64,000 nt of DNA from Lachnospiraceae bacterium (GTDB lineage Bacteria; Bacillota; Clostridia; Lachnospirales; Lachnospiraceae), in assembly GCA_022792335.1 (NCBI GenBank), contig JAAWAV010000014.1, positions 1 through 64,000 on the forward strand. The letters run 5' to 3'. A program made the position numbers and the translations under genes. This document shows, one piece after another, positions 33,711-43,380 of the stretch; position 1 is the first letter of the stretch; the number at the start of each line of letters is the position of its first letter. The notes under the pieces are model-generated. The model worked only from the letters and a program-made list of their open reading frames with translations, was not told the origin of the DNA and did no database searches.

Positions 33711-34799
33711 ATGATTAAGGAAGAGAAGCAGAAAGCATTGGACGCAGCACTGGTAAATATTGAAAAGGCATTTGGAAAAGGCTCTGTGATGCGGCTGGGT
33801 GATGCTACAGCTAATATGAATATTGAAACGATTCCTACAGGTGCCTTGAGCCTGGACATTGCTCTTGGTTTGGGAGGCGTACCCCGGGGGCGTATTGTAG
33901 AGATATACGGACCGGAATCCAGCGGAAAAACAACGGTAGCGCTTCATATGGTGGCAGAGGTACAGAAGAGAGACGGTATTGCAGGATTCATTGATGCAGA
34001 ACATGCACTGGATCCGGTTTATGCAAAGAAGATTGGCGTAGACATTGACAATCTGTATATCTCTCAGCCGGATAGCGGGGAACAAGCGTTGGAAATTACG
34101 GAAACCATGGTACGTTCCGGCGCCGTAGACATTGTGATTGTAGACTCAGTAGCCGCTCTGGTTCCCAAGGCAGAGATTGACGGGGATATGGGGGATACTC
34201 ACGTGGGCCTTCAGGCGAGGCTGATGTCCCAGGCGCTTAGAAAGCTGACGGCAGTGATCAGCAAGTCCAACTGCGTTGTGATTTTTATCAATCAGCTCCG
34301 TGAGAAGGTGGGAGTGATGTTTGGAAGTCCGGAGACTACGACTGGCGGCCGAGCTTTGAAATTCTATTCTTCTGTTCGGCTGGATGTAAGAAAAACAGAA
34401 ACTCTGAAGCAGGGGGGAGAGATGACGGGGAATCATGTCCGTGTAAAGGTCGTGAAAAATAAGGTGGCTCCGCCTTTTCGCGAGGCGGAATTTGATATTA
34501 TGTTCGGAAGAGGAATTTCCAGAGAGGGAGATATCTTAGATCTGGCGGTGAAAGAGAATATTGTGGAAAAAAGCGGCGCTTGGTATTCCTATCAGGGAAA
34601 TAAAATCGGACAGGGACGGGAAAATGCAAAAACCTTTTTTGTGAATCATCCGGATGTTATGAAAGAAGTAGAGAAAAAGGTCCGAATCCAGTATGGCTTT
34701 GATCAAGAAGAGGAAGATGCAAAGAAAGAGAAAAAGACAGAAGAGGAAGGCGCAGAAGAGAAGCCGGAGAAAAAAATAGATAAAAAATTAGAGAAGTAA
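33711..34799 (+). CDS. recA: Recombinase RecA
   Basis: 362 aa. Walker [10 protein letters not shown] near residues 67-75, DNA-binding loop region [19 protein letters not shown] near 202-220. The last 30 residues are a Lys/Glu-rich acidic-basic tail. It catalyses strand exchange and activates LexA cleavage. ATG at 33711 after GGAGG. No recX follows; rny comes next after 290 bases. Confidence 0.98.
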   Translation: MIKEEKQKALDAALVNIEKAFGKGSVMRLGDATANMNIETIPTGALSLDIALGLGGVPRGRIVEIYGPESSGKTTVALHMVAEVQKRDGIAGFIDAEHALDPVYAKKIGVDIDNLYISQPDSGEQALEITETMVRSGAVDIVIVDSVAALVPKAEIDGDMGDTHVGLQARLMSQALRKLTAVISKSNCVVIFINQLREKVGVMFGSPETTTGGRALKFYSSVRLDVRKTETLKQGGEMTGNHVRVKVVKNKVAPPFREAEFDIMFGRGISREGDILDLAVKENIVEKSGAWYSYQGNKIGQGRENAKTFFVNHPDVMKEVEKKVRIQYGFDQEEEDAKKEKKTEEEGAEEKPEKKIDKKLEK

Positions 34800-34920
34800 A
34801 CAATCAAAACGGGAAAGAATTACGATGCTTGGTCAGTTTCACAGGAGGAGAGCTCTCGTCAATCAACCGTGTCGGAGGTTGATAAAGAATAATACATTGG
34901 GTCAGAGTAGGTAATAATGC

Positions 34921-34949
34921 TTGACAGTGACAGGAAAAGAGTTTAAAAT
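34921..34949 (+). promoter_or_regulatory. Promoter of rny
   Basis: TTGACA (34921-34926), 17-base spacer, TAAAAT (34944-34949). The leader to rny is about 135 bases. No conserved RNA element or ORF is recognised in 34800-35089. Confidence 0.75.
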
Positions 34950-35089
34950 TGTATATGTTGCAGTGCTTATGGTACTCTCGATAGATAAAGACGTACATGC
35001 TTGAAACCATCTGATTTACCGGTGGGGGTATGTTTGGTGTTACGTGCGATAAGCGATGTACAATGAAAACTAAATAAGGAGGTGCTCCT

Positions 35090-36637
35090 GTGGAAGGGAT
35101 TATAATTGCTGTAATTATCACATTGTGTGTTGTAGTTCCTGTTACTTGGTTTGGTGCAATTGTATACCGCAAAAAAGTATACGAAAGCAAGATCGGCAAA
35201 GCAGAAGAAAAATCAAGAGAAATCATAGATGAAGCGTTAAAAGTTGCAGAAACCAAGAAGCGCGAAGCTCTCTTAGAGGCCAAAGAAGAATCCATGAAAA
35301 CGAAAAATGATCTGGAGAAAGAGGTCCGTGAGAGAAGAACGGAAATACAGCGTTATGAAAGAAGAGTATTAAGCAAGGAAGAAAATTTAGAAAAAAGGTC
35401 CGAGGCACTGGAGAAAAAGGAATCCGGGCTGGCGTCAAAGGAAGAGCAGCTTGCGAAGAAGAAAAAGGAAGTTGAGGAACTCTTTGATAAGGAAGTAAAA
35501 GAGCTGGAGCGGATTTCAGGGTTTACCTCCGAACAGGCAAAAGAATATCTTTTAAAAACTGTTGAGAATGATGTAAAACATGATACGGCAAGGCTGATAA
35601 AGGAGCTGGAAACAAAGGCAAAGGAAGAGGCGGGGAAGAAGGCAAAGGAATACATTGTCACCGCTATCCAAAAATGTGCGGCAGATCATGTGGCAGAGTC
35701 CACGATTTCCGTTGTTCAGCTTCCCAATGATGAGATGAAAGGCCGTATTATCGGGCGTGAAGGCCGGAACATTCGTACACTTGAGACCTTGACGGGAGTT
35801 GATTTAATCATTGATGATACTCCGGAGGCGGTGATTTTATCAGGTTTTGATCCGATCAGGCGTGAAGTGGCCAGAATCGCTTTGGAAAAATTAATTCTGG
35901 ATGGACGTATTCATCCGGCCAGAATTGAGGAAATGGTGGAAAAGGCTCAGAGAGAAGTAGAGACGATGATCCGTGAGGAAGGGGAAGCAGCGGTCCTTGA
36001 GGTAGGGATTCATGGTATCCATCCGGAACTGGTGAAACTTCTGGGTAAGATGAGATTCAGGACCAGTTATGGTCAAAATGCTTTAAAACATTCGGTTGAG
36101 GTTGCACATCTGTCCGGCCTTTTAGCTTCTGAAATTGGCGTGGATGTGCGTATGGCAAAAAGGGCTGGTCTGCTGCATGATATTGGAAAAGCAGTGGATC
36201 ATGAAATGGAAGGCTCACATATTCAGCTTGGCGTTGAATTATGTAGGAAATACAAAGAATCTGCCGTTGTGATCAATGCGGTAGAGTCCCATCATGGCGA
36301 TGTAGAGCCGGAGACGCTGGTAGCTTGTATCGTACAGGCAGCGGATACGATTTCAGCGGCACGGCCTGGTGCGCGTCGTGAAACAATCGAAACATATACC
36401 AACAGATTGAAACAATTAGAAGATATTACCAATACTTTTAAAGGTGTGGACAAATCTTTTGCTGTTCAGGCAGGGCGCGAAGTTCGTATTATGGTAGTAC
36501 CGGAACAGGTAAGCGACGACGATATGGTTTTGATGGCAAGGAATGTTGCGAAACAGATCGAGTCGGAGCTTGAATATCCCGGGCAGATTAAGGTGAATGT
36601 GATTCGTGAATCCAGAGTCACCGATTATGCAAAATAA
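35090..36637 (+). CDS. rny: Ribonuclease Y
   Basis: 515 aa endoribonuclease initiating mRNA decay at the membrane. N-terminal membrane helix (residues 2-24), long coiled coil (about 30-200), KH domain with [15 protein letters not shown] near 218-232 and HD domain with [10 protein letters not shown] near 363-372. The start is GTG with AAGGAGG at 35076-35082. Length and domain order are standard. Confidence 0.97.
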   Translation: MEGIIIAVIITLCVVVPVTWFGAIVYRKKVYESKIGKAEEKSREIIDEALKVAETKKREALLEAKEESMKTKNDLEKEVRERRTEIQRYERRVLSKEENLEKRSEALEKKESGLASKEEQLAKKKKEVEELFDKEVKELERISGFTSEQAKEYLLKTVENDVKHDTARLIKELETKAKEEAGKKAKEYIVTAIQKCAADHVAESTISVVQLPNDEMKGRIIGREGRNIRTLETLTGVDLIIDDTPEAVILSGFDPIRREVARIALEKLILDGRIHPARIEEMVEKAQREVETMIREEGEAAVLEVGIHGIHPELVKLLGKMRFRTSYGQNALKHSVEVAHLSGLLASEIGVDVRMAKRAGLLHDIGKAVDHEMEGSHIQLGVELCRKYKESAVVINAVESHHGDVEPETLVACIVQAADTISAARPGARRETIETYTNRLKQLEDITNTFKGVDKSFAVQAGREVRIMVVPEQVSDDDMVLMARNVAKQIESELEYPGQIKVNVIRESRVTDYAK

Positions 36638-36646
36638 AGGCTGGAG

Positions 36647-36685
36647 AGCGGAAGAAATCAGAGACTTGATTCCTTCCGCTTTTTC
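36647..36685 (+). terminator. Intrinsic terminator after rny
   Basis: AGCGGAAG (36647-36654) and CTTCCGCT (36673-36680) pair, followed by TTTTC. The loop region can pair further (TCA with TGA). Confidence 0.8.
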
Positions 36686-36710
36686 TATCTGACAGAAAGG
36701 AGAAGGTTTT

Positions 36711-37244
36711 ATGGATGAGATTAGAAGAGTGAAAAGAGAGCTGGTTTATAAAGGCAAAATTGTGAATTTTTATGAGGACTATATGTCCCTTCCAAATGGA
36801 AATACGGCTGTATGGGATTATATTGAGCATAAGGGAGCCGCCGCTGTTGTTCCGGTGACCAAAGAGGGAAAGATTCTGATGGTGCGGCAGTATCGGAACG
36901 CCCTGGAACGGTATACCTTGGAGATCCCGGCAGGGGCAGTGAATGACGTAAAAGAGCCCAAGGAACAGTGCGCCGCCAGGGAGCTGGAGGAAGAAACTGG
37001 TTACAGGGCCGGGAAACTGGAATGGCTGATGAATGTCAATACAACGGTGGCTTTCTGTAACGAGCTTATTGGCATTTATGTGGCGGAAGATTTGATTCCA
37101 GCCAAGCAACATCTGGACGAAGATGAATTTCTGAATGTGGAAGAGCATGAGCTGGAGGAACTGCTTTCCATGATTTATGATGGGCGAATCACGGATGGAA
37201 AAACGGCCGCAGCGTTGCTCGCCTATCGGGTAAAGCGGGGTTGA
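36711..37244 (+). CDS. Nudix hydrolase, ADP-ribose pyrophosphatase-like
   Basis: 177 aa. The Nudix box spans GAVNDVKEPKEQCAARELEEETGY, near residues 82-105, with the catalytic RELEEETG intact and one extra residue before the first Glu. The N-terminus (VYKGKIVNFYEDYMSLPNG) and GAAAVVPV resemble bacterial ADP-ribose pyrophosphatases. It probably clears ADP-ribose; the substrate is not certain. RBS AAAGGAGAAGG. Confidence 0.85.
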   Translation: MDEIRRVKRELVYKGKIVNFYEDYMSLPNGNTAVWDYIEHKGAAAVVPVTKEGKILMVRQYRNALERYTLEIPAGAVNDVKEPKEQCAARELEEETGYRAGKLEWLMNVNTTVAFCNELIGIYVAEDLIPAKQHLDEDEFLNVEEHELEELLSMIYDGRITDGKTAAALLAYRVKRG

Positions 37245-37263
37245 GTCAGATGGGTTTGTAGGG

Positions 37264-37292
37264 GAATAACCAGAATACTTCCATCATATAGT
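37264..37292 (+). promoter_or_regulatory. Sigma-E promoter of spoIIM
   Basis: GAATAAC (37264-37270) and CATATAGT (37285-37292), spaced 14 bases, match the sigma-E pattern ATA-N16-CATACAnT with one mismatch in the -10 region. spoIIM is a sigma-E gene in Bacillus. Confidence 0.5.
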
Positions 37293-37311
37293 ACTTTAGA
37301 TGGAGGGTATC

Positions 37312-37890
37312 ATGGATAGAAAAGACAGACTTGTATGGACCGCAGTCCTCGTATTTGCAGGGTTTCTGATTGTAGGAACCCTGGTGGCTAATTGGAGCGG
37401 AAAACATGGACAGGATGGCTGGAATCTTTACTTTAGCCAGATGGGAGAGGCGCTGAAACAGGAGAGCTTCGCAAGGGAGAAATATTTTTTTTATGTACTG
37501 AGGCTTCGCCTGGCAGAAGTTTCCGTTCTCTGGCTCTTGTCTATGACAGCCTTTGGGGCAGTAAGCCTGTGGGCCGCTTTGGGGTGGCTGGGCTTTACTT
37601 GCGGGGTACGGATTTCTCTGGGAACCATGGTATTTGGGAAGACGGGGATTCTGTATTTTCTGTGTAGCATTTTGCCTCAGGCAGTGTTTTACATACCGGC
37701 GATTCTGCTTGTGGGGATCCGGGGATTTCAGGTCTATGTCTTTATGCGTAAACAGAGGAGTTTGGGCCAATACCGGAGGATCCGTATGGGGAAGGACCTA
37801 CTACTTTTGATTATTCTCCTGCTCTGTCTGCTTCCGGGAATTATCTGTGAATGCTATATCAATCCACTGCTGTTAAAGGCATATTTTTGA
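37312..37890 (+). CDS. spoIIM: Stage II sporulation protein M
   Basis: 192 aa membrane protein with about five helices (residues 8-25, 70-90, 105-125, 130-150, 165-182). SpoIIM belongs to the SpoIID-M-P machinery that remodels septal peptidoglycan during engulfment. ATG at 37312 is preferred because the predicted sigma-E transcript starts near 37299, close to the alternative ATG at 37300, and GGAGGG lies between them. Confidence 0.88.
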   Translation: MDRKDRLVWTAVLVFAGFLIVGTLVANWSGKHGQDGWNLYFSQMGEALKQESFAREKYFFYVLRLRLAEVSVLWLLSMTAFGAVSLWAALGWLGFTCGVRISLGTMVFGKTGILYFLCSILPQAVFYIPAILLVGIRGFQVYVFMRKQRSLGQYRRIRMGKDLLLLIILLLCLLPGIICECYINPLLLKAYF

Positions 37891-37907
37891 GAAACGGAGG
37901 AAAAAGA

Positions 37908-38459
37908 ATGAAGGTATTATTGTTAAATGGAAGCCCCAGAATGAAGGGAAATACTAGGATGGCACTGTCCCTGGTACAGGAAGGAATTGAGAGGGAGCTT
38001 CATCCAGAAGAGGTGGAGTTTTATGATGTATCTCGTCATAAGCTATCGGCTTGTCTGGCCTGTGACGCCTGTAAAAACAATGGAGGAAACTGCGTACAGC
38101 CGGATGAGAGCGCGGATTTGGTCCAAAAAATTTATGAGGCGGACGTAGTTGTTTTTGGAACTCCTGTGTACTGGTGGGGGATGTCCGCTCAATTAAAAAT
38201 GGCGGTGGACAAGCTGTATTCCAGAACTGCCCTTTTTCAGGCACAGGAGGCGAAAAAGGTTGGTCTGATTGCAGTCGGAGCGGCAGAGATTGATGATCCG
38301 GAGTATCGCCTGATTGAGGAGCAGATGCAGTGTATCTGCAATCATCTGGGATGGAAATTGGCCTTCTCCTATGGAATATCTGCTTGGAATCCAGGGGATT
38401 TGGAGCAGAAAAAAGAGGCGGTCGAGGTTTTAAAAGAGGCCTGGGGGACATTGGAATAG
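37908..38459 (+). CDS. Flavodoxin-fold NAD(P)H-dependent oxidoreductase
   Basis: 183 aa. The FMN-binding start MKVLLLNGSPRMKGNTRMAL is followed by a Cys-rich CLACDACKNNGGNC near residues 47-60 and GTPVYWWGMSAQLKMAVDK near 84-102. This matches the iron-sulfur flavoprotein/NADPH-dependent FMN reductase family. ATG at 37908 after GGAGG, 17 bases after spoIIM. Its partner and substrate are unknown. Confidence 0.85.
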   Translation: MKVLLLNGSPRMKGNTRMALSLVQEGIERELHPEEVEFYDVSRHKLSACLACDACKNNGGNCVQPDESADLVQKIYEADVVVFGTPVYWWGMSAQLKMAVDKLYSRTALFQAQEAKKVGLIAVGAAEIDDPEYRLIEEQMQCICNHLGWKLAFSYGISAWNPGDLEQKKEAVEVLKEAWGTLE

Positions 38460-38494
38460 ATTAAGAACTGTTATCGAAAAAGGAGTATCAAAAA

Positions 38495-38538
38495 GGGGGC
38501 TGTTGCCAAATCACCTGTTTTTGGCAGCAGCCCCTTTG
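38495..38538. terminator. Convergent terminator hairpin
   Basis: GGGGGCTGTTGCCAAA and TTTGGCAGCAGCCCC pair perfectly around TCACCTGT, with AAAA before and TTT after. It lies between the rightward flavoprotein gene and the leftward aroF gene and can serve both. Confidence 0.8.
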
Positions 38539-38550
38539 CGACGATAAATT

Positions 38551-39579
38551 TTAAAGTGACTCGGCGATATCGTAGATCAATTGACGGGATTCTTCCCAGC
38601 CAAGACATGGGTCTGTAATAGAACAGCCGTAAATATGGCCGCCGACTTTCTGGCTGCCAGGCTCGATGTAGCTTTCAATCATAACGCCTTTCACCAGACT
38701 GCGAATATCCATAGAATGGCTGCGGCTGTGCAGGACCTCTTTTACGATACGAATTTGCTCTTTGTAGAGCTTGTTGGAGTTGGAGTGGTTGGCGTCTACA
38801 ATGCAGGCCGGATGCTTCAGGTCTCGTTTTGCATACATATCACAGAGTAGCCGTAAGTCCTCATAATGATAATTGGGCTGGCTTTGCCCATGTTTGTTGA
38901 CTGCGCCACGAAGAATCGTATGGGCATAGGGGTTTCCGTCCGTATGGACTTCCCAGCCGCGAAAAATAAAGGTGTGTCCGTGTTGAGCGGCCATGACAGA
39001 ATTTAACATCACAGAGAAATCACCGCTGGTGGGGTTTTTCATACCGGCGCCCACCTCCATGCCGCTGACCGTCAGACGGTGCTGCTGATTTTCCACGGAA
39101 CGAGCGCCCACGGCCACGTAGGAGAGCAGATCAGAAAGATACCGGTAATTTTCCGGATACAACATTTCGTCTGCGGCGGAGAGGCCGCTTTCCTGAAGGA
39201 CACGCATATGGAGTTTGCGGATGGCCAGAAGTCCTTCAAACAGATCCGGAGCTTTCTCCGGATTGGGCTGATGGAGAATGCCTTTGTAACCGTCGCCGGT
39301 GGTGCGCGGTTTGTTGGTGTAGATGCGGGGGATTAGAATCAAATCCTCTTTTGTGTCCTCCTGTAGCTTCACCAGGCGGGAAACATAGTCGCATACGGAA
39401 TCTTCGTTGTCTGCAGAACAAGGTCCGATGATTACAAGGAATTTATCGCTTTTTCCAGTAAGTACATCACGGATTTCCTGATCCCGTTTGCGTTTGATTG
39501 CAGTCAGTTCCCTGGAAAGGGGGAACTGATGACGGATTTCGGCCGGTGTGGGCAGTTTGCTGATAAATTCAAAACTCAT
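38551..39579 (-). CDS. aroF: 3-deoxy-7-phosphoheptulonate synthase (class I DAHP synthase)
   Basis: 342 aa. It condenses erythrose-4-phosphate and phosphoenolpyruvate, the first shikimate step. GPCSADNEDSV near residues 52-62, PRTTGDGYKG near 90-99 and DANHSNSNK near 262-270 identify the AroF/G/H type. ATG with AAAAAGGAG. It lies 31 bases after the DUF368 gene on the same strand, so probably one transcript. Which amino acid inhibits it cannot be read here. Confidence 0.93.
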   Translation of the reverse strand: MSFEFISKLPTPAEIRHQFPLSRELTAIKRKRDQEIRDVLTGKSDKFLVIIGPCSADNEDSVCDYVSRLVKLQEDTKEDLILIPRIYTNKPRTTGDGYKGILHQPNPEKAPDLFEGLLAIRKLHMRVLQESGLSAADEMLYPENYRYLSDLLSYVAVGARSVENQQHRLTVSGMEVGAGMKNPTSGDFSVMLNSVMAAQHGHTFIFRGWEVHTDGNPYAHTILRGAVNKHGQSQPNYHYEDLRLLCDMYAKRDLKHPACIVDANHSNSNKLYKEQIRIVKEVLHSRSHSMDIRSLVKGVMIESYIEPGSQKVGGHIYGCSITDPCLGWEESRQLIYDIAESL

Positions 39580-39610
39580 AATTTCAGTAGTCTCCTTTTT
39601 GTCAGATCAG

Positions 39611-40495
39611 TTAGGCCTGTTTTCTGCCCATGTACCAGGTGACGAAGGCCCCAACTAGGAATAGAAGGATACCGACAAAAAAACCGGGCAGAGTTATATG
39701 CGCCAGAGCATTGGTGTTGTAGAAAATTCCAAAGGGCGAGGAGAGAATCAAGCCCAGGATAGCCGCATAAGTGGAAACAGTATGCTTTTCAAACAGGTAT
39801 TCAATGATTTTGGAAATCAGGAAAATACCAAAGACTGCGCCGATCCCGAAGGGAACTAGGATTTTACACTGGGTTAGGATAACAGAAATCTCTCCGGCTT
39901 TCAGGCCGTCTATAAAGGTGGTAATGGAGTTGATGACTCCATAATAATATCCGAGAATCATAAGGATCATAGAGCCGCTGACGCCGGGTACGACCATGGT
40001 GGCGGCAGCAATAATTCCCATAAAAAACAGAAGAATCATCGTCCCGGGAGTGGCGTTTAAGACGCTGAGCGTATCGTCATTTCCCTGAAGCAGAGGTAAG
40101 AGAATGGCAAATGCAAACAGAACCACAAAAGCCAGAATATTGACGGAGGTCAGCCTGCCGGAACGGCTTTTTTCCACACCTTTTTTCATGTCTTTTACCA
40201 GGACGGGGACTCCGCCTAAAATCAGGCCGAGAAAGGCGAGACAGGTAGGAAACGGCTGGTTTGCCAGCAGATATTCGATGGCATAGGAAAAACCTACGAT
40301 ACCGAGGGCGCAGCCAAGGAGGATGGGAACTAATGTGGCGGCGCATTTTTTAAATTCCCTAAATAGATGAGAGATGGAATAAATAAGACGGTTGTAGATG
40401 CCCATGGAGACGGCCATGGTGCCGCCGCTGACACCTGGGATTACATTGGCAATGCCGATAACGGCTCCTTTTATGGTATCTAGAATAAAATTCAT
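39611..40495 (-). CDS. DUF368 polyprenyl-phosphate transporter
   Basis: 294 aa with about eight to nine membrane helices and the family start GAVIGIANVIPGVSGGTMAVSMG. DUF368 proteins have been identified as undecaprenyl-phosphate translocases (PopT) that recycle the lipid carrier for wall synthesis. The second PGVSG motif (VVPGVSGSMILMILG near residue 168) shows the internal duplication. It faces the LTA-synthase-like gene, another envelope gene. Confidence 0.88.
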   Translation of the reverse strand: MNFILDTIKGAVIGIANVIPGVSGGTMAVSMGIYNRLIYSISHLFREFKKCAATLVPILLGCALGIVGFSYAIEYLLANQPFPTCLAFLGLILGGVPVLVKDMKKGVEKSRSGRLTSVNILAFVVLFAFAILLPLLQGNDDTLSVLNATPGTMILLFFMGIIAAATMVVPGVSGSMILMILGYYYGVINSITTFIDGLKAGEISVILTQCKILVPFGIGAVFGIFLISKIIEYLFEKHTVSTYAAILGLILSSPFGIFYNTNALAHITLPGFFVGILLFLVGAFVTWYMGRKQA

Positions 40496-40564
40496 AAGCA
40501 GTTCCTTTCAAAAGTATTTAGTGTATAACTTCGCCCGTATCAGGCCTTCTGATCCTGATACCAT

Positions 40565-40593
40565 ATTATAGAGAGTATTTTCTGCAATGTCAA
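40565..40593 (-). promoter_or_regulatory. Consensus sigma-A promoter of the DUF368-aroF operon
   Basis: On the minus strand TTGACA (40593-40588), exactly 17 bases, TATAAT (40570-40565). Both hexamers are perfect, predicting strong expression. Confidence 0.85.
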
Positions 40594-40692
40594 GAAAGGA
40601 ATCCAGGGGAAGAAATGGCTGTATTTCCCCTATTCTATAAGAAATCTTAAGAAAATTAGTCGATTTCTCCTATAGGAATTTAGATAAAAATC

Positions 40693-40701
40693 TGATATAT
40701 T
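40693..40701 (+). promoter_or_regulatory. Extended -10 promoter of the LTA-synthase-like gene
   Basis: TGATATATT (40693-40701) is an extended -10 without a clear -35. Transcription from near 40708 supports the downstream start codon at 40760. Confidence 0.4.
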
Positions 40702-40759
40702 CATGATGTACCAGCCGGAAAAGCGGACTGGGACAAATTTGAAAATAAGGACTGGGATC

Positions 40760-42820
40760 ATGTGTGTGTTTATGAAAAAACTGAAAGTTCAGGCCGAACA
40801 TCATCCGGCAGTATTCAGTTTTGCAGTTTCCGCGGTTTTGAATTTTCTGGTGGAGATCTTGTCAAGGCGTTCTCTTTTTCAAGCTCTGATTTTTATGGTA
40901 ACCAGGCCACATATGTTTTTCTATAACACCTGTATTATTTTCTGGTGCTTTTCTCTATTGATTCTAGTGAAGAGGAGACTCTTTCTTGGGACAGTAATTA
41001 GCGTTGTCTGGTTGCTTCTTGGAGTGGTGAACCTGGTACTTTTAGGCTGCCGGGTGACTCCTTTCAACGGAGCCGATTTACGGCTGACAAAAGATGCCAT
41101 GACGATTGCCGGAAAATATCTGACCTGGTGGCATCTGGTATTTATGGCGGTGGGAGGAGTGATTCTTGTTGCCGCTCTTGTCATTTTGTTCCGAAGGCTT
41201 CCCAGGCAGGAGGGGCGGCCTCCCTATGTCAAAGGATCGATTTTTGTGGTTTTTTCCCTGCTGGCGCTTCTTGGGCTCTCCAGTGTGGGAATGAGAACCG
41301 GGATACTGGCGAATCAATTCGGAAATCTGGCTCAGGCCTATCTGGACTACGGTTTTCCCTTCTGTTTTTCTAACAGTCTGATCAATACCGGGATCAGCAA
41401 ACCGGAGGATTACAGCGTGGAAGTGATGCGGGAGATCAAAAAGAAAGAAATCCTTCCGGAGGAACATGTCTGGGCGCCGCTTATCAAGGAGGAACGGCCT
41501 ACGGCCGTTGACGAACGGGGAGTAGCTGTGACGAAACAGACCCCGAATATCATTTTTTTGCAGTTGGAATCTTTCAGCGATCCGACGAAATACCTTCATA
41601 TGACCTGTTCCAAGGATCCAATTCCTAATTTCAGACATCTAATGGAGCGCTATTCTTCCGGATATCTCTGGGTGCCGTCCGTGGGCGCCGGTACGGCTAA
41701 TACGGAATTTGAAGTGATCACCGGCATGAATCTGGATTTCTTTGGTCCGGGAGAATATCCTTATAAAACCGTTCTCCAAAAACAAGTTTGTGAGAGCCTT
41801 TGTTTTGACCTGAAAGAAATCGGTTATCATGCGCAGGCCATTCATAATAATTCCGGGACCTTTTATGACAGATATACTGTATTTTCTCAGCTTGGGTTTG
41901 ACAGTTTTACCTCTTTGGAATATATGTCCGGCTATGAAACAACTTATATGGGCTGGCCGAAAGATAAGACACTTACAGAACAGATTGAGAAGGTTATGAA
42001 ATCGACCACTGGAGCGGATCTGATTTATACGATTTCCGTTCAGGGACACGGCTCTTATCCAGAGGAAGAGGTACTCTCTTCGCCCGAAATCACGGTGAGC
42101 GGACTGCCTACGGAGGAAGAAACCAATGCTATGGAGTACTACGTCCAGCAGGTTTATGAAATGGATCAGTTTGTGGGAGAGTTAATTGCCTGTCTGGAAG
42201 CATATGGAGAAGATACAGTCTTAATTATGTATGGGGATCATCTTCCAAGCCTGGATTTGACGGAAGAAAAGCTGGAAAACGGAGACGTATTTCAGACAGA
42301 ATATGTGATATGGGACAATATAGGGTTGGAAAAATCCAAACGGGATGTGGAAGCCTACCAGCTTGGAGCCTGCGTCCTAGATAAAATCGGAATCCAGAAA
42401 GGAACGATGTTCCGTTATCATCAGGCCTGGCTGAAAAACCTTGTCCACACGGAGGAGGAGAGGCAGGAGTATCTGGAGGATATGAAACTGCTGGAGTACG
42501 ATATTCTCTACGGCGACCAGGGGGTTTTTGATGGAAGGATTCCATATGAAGCGACAAAACTTCACATGGGAGTACAGCCCATTGCTATCAGCCAGATTAT
42601 GATTCAAAGTCAGGGACTTTATGTGACCGGATGGAATTATACGCCAAGTAGCGTGGTATATATCAACGGAGAAGCCTGTGAAACGGTGGTGGTGTCACCC
42701 AATTTGCTGTACTGCAGCGAACCGCCTCTGGAAGAGGGAGAGAATGAGATTACTGTCTGTCAGGTCAGCGAAGATAACATCGTTTTAAGCATTTCTGAAC
42801 CGCAGATTTTAAAAAAGTAA
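40760..42820 (+). CDS. LTA synthase family glycerolphosphate transferase
   Basis: 686 aa. Four to five N-terminal membrane helices (residues about 15-190) and an extracellular sulfatase-fold domain: IIFLQLESFSDPTKY near 263-277, the candidate nucleophile threonine in VGAGTANTEFEVITG near 307-321 and MYGDHLPSL near 491-499. Relatives build lipoteichoic acid or modify glycans with phosphoglycerol. A C-terminal domain of about 70 residues (LYVTGWNYTPSSVVYINGE) is extra. Start at 40760 after AAGGA; the frame opens at 40703. Confidence 0.87.
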   Translation: MCVFMKKLKVQAEHHPAVFSFAVSAVLNFLVEILSRRSLFQALIFMVTRPHMFFYNTCIIFWCFSLLILVKRRLFLGTVISVVWLLLGVVNLVLLGCRVTPFNGADLRLTKDAMTIAGKYLTWWHLVFMAVGGVILVAALVILFRRLPRQEGRPPYVKGSIFVVFSLLALLGLSSVGMRTGILANQFGNLAQAYLDYGFPFCFSNSLINTGISKPEDYSVEVMREIKKKEILPEEHVWAPLIKEERPTAVDERGVAVTKQTPNIIFLQLESFSDPTKYLHMTCSKDPIPNFRHLMERYSSGYLWVPSVGAGTANTEFEVITGMNLDFFGPGEYPYKTVLQKQVCESLCFDLKEIGYHAQAIHNNSGTFYDRYTVFSQLGFDSFTSLEYMSGYETTYMGWPKDKTLTEQIEKVMKSTTGADLIYTISVQGHGSYPEEEVLSSPEITVSGLPTEEETNAMEYYVQQVYEMDQFVGELIACLEAYGEDTVLIMYGDHLPSLDLTEEKLENGDVFQTEYVIWDNIGLEKSKRDVEAYQLGACVLDKIGIQKGTMFRYHQAWLKNLVHTEEERQEYLEDMKLLEYDILYGDQGVFDGRIPYEATKLHMGVQPIAISQIMIQSQGLYVTGWNYTPSSVVYINGEACETVVVSPNLLYCSEPPLEEGENEITVCQVSEDNIVLSISEPQILKK

Positions 42821-42830
42821 CTGCTTTTTA

Positions 42831-42859
42831 TTGCCTTTGAACGTTTCCTGTGGTATAGT
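42831..42859 (+). promoter_or_regulatory. Promoter of the cobalamin riboswitch transcript
   Basis: TTGCCT (42831-42836), 17 bases, TATAGT (42854-42859) preceded by TGG (extended -10). Confidence 0.6.
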
Positions 42860-42882
42860 GAAAAAGTGCAAAGATATTGCCG

Positions 42883-43041
42883 CATCAAGTGCCTGTTTGA
42901 AAGGGAAAAGGGAATCAGGTGAGAGTCCTGAACGATCCGGTCACTGTATTCAGGGAGCGCACCTCAACATCCATTGCAAACCCTATCATGCGAGAAGGAG
43001 AGGAAGCGCAGAGAACTGTAAGTCAGGAAACCTGCTTGGTG
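42883..43041 (+). ncRNA. Cobalamin riboswitch
   Basis: P1 pairs CATCAAG (42883-42889) with CTTGGTG (43035-43041). The conserved core AAGGGAATCAGGTGAGAGTCC (split here: GGGAA, then GGTG, then GTCC) is followed by GGTCACTGT, and the B12-box-like AAGTCAGGAAACCTGC lies at 43020-43035. The CCATTG and GGAAGC elements are slightly degenerate. No B12 transport or synthesis gene follows. Confidence 0.85.
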
Positions 43042-43257
43042 TGTGAGATGGGCTTCCGTGTAAGGCTTTACATCCGGCGGAGAGTATTCTCCAAAATGTC
43101 GGCTTATGGGTTGAGCAGACATGATTTTTGAAATCTCAGAGCAAGATGAAAATGCACAATTGTTTACGCGGAGAATGAGTCCGGACATGACGCGTTCCTA
43201 CTCGCCGGGCATTTGCCCGTGCGTCGTGCTTTTGGACTATGTGCACATTCAAAGCGG

Positions 43258-43293
43258 GAGCGCGCCTGTTGGGTTGGGTGCGCTCTTTTATTT
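43258..43293 (+). terminator. Terminator downstream of the cobalamin riboswitch
   Basis: GAGCGCGCC (43258-43266) pairs with GGTGCGCTC (43277-43285), followed by TTTTATTT. It would end the riboswitch transcript about 425 bases from its start, before galE. Smaller hairpins (43051-43078 and GGAGA-GTAT-TCTCC near 43080) lie between the aptamer and this terminator. Confidence 0.75.
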
Positions 43294-43312
43294 ACACGAA
43301 TGCATGAGGAAT

Positions 43313-43341
43313 TTGTTCATGCAACCTGTTTTCTGTATAAA
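43313..43341 (+). promoter_or_regulatory. Separate promoter for the second galE
   Basis: TTGTTC (43313-43318), 17 bases, TATAAA (43336-43341), downstream of the terminator. The -35 overlaps the dyad GCATGA-N8-TCATGC (about 43302-43321). Confidence 0.5.
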
Positions 43342-43380
43342 AGGGGCGGGCACATAAAAATTTTATCAGGAGGAAAGAAA

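Noticed and set aside
42919-43131. 70-aa open frame in the cobalamin riboswitch
   Set aside because: Lies within the aptamer and hairpins; sequence is explained by RNA structure and has no ribosome site of note.
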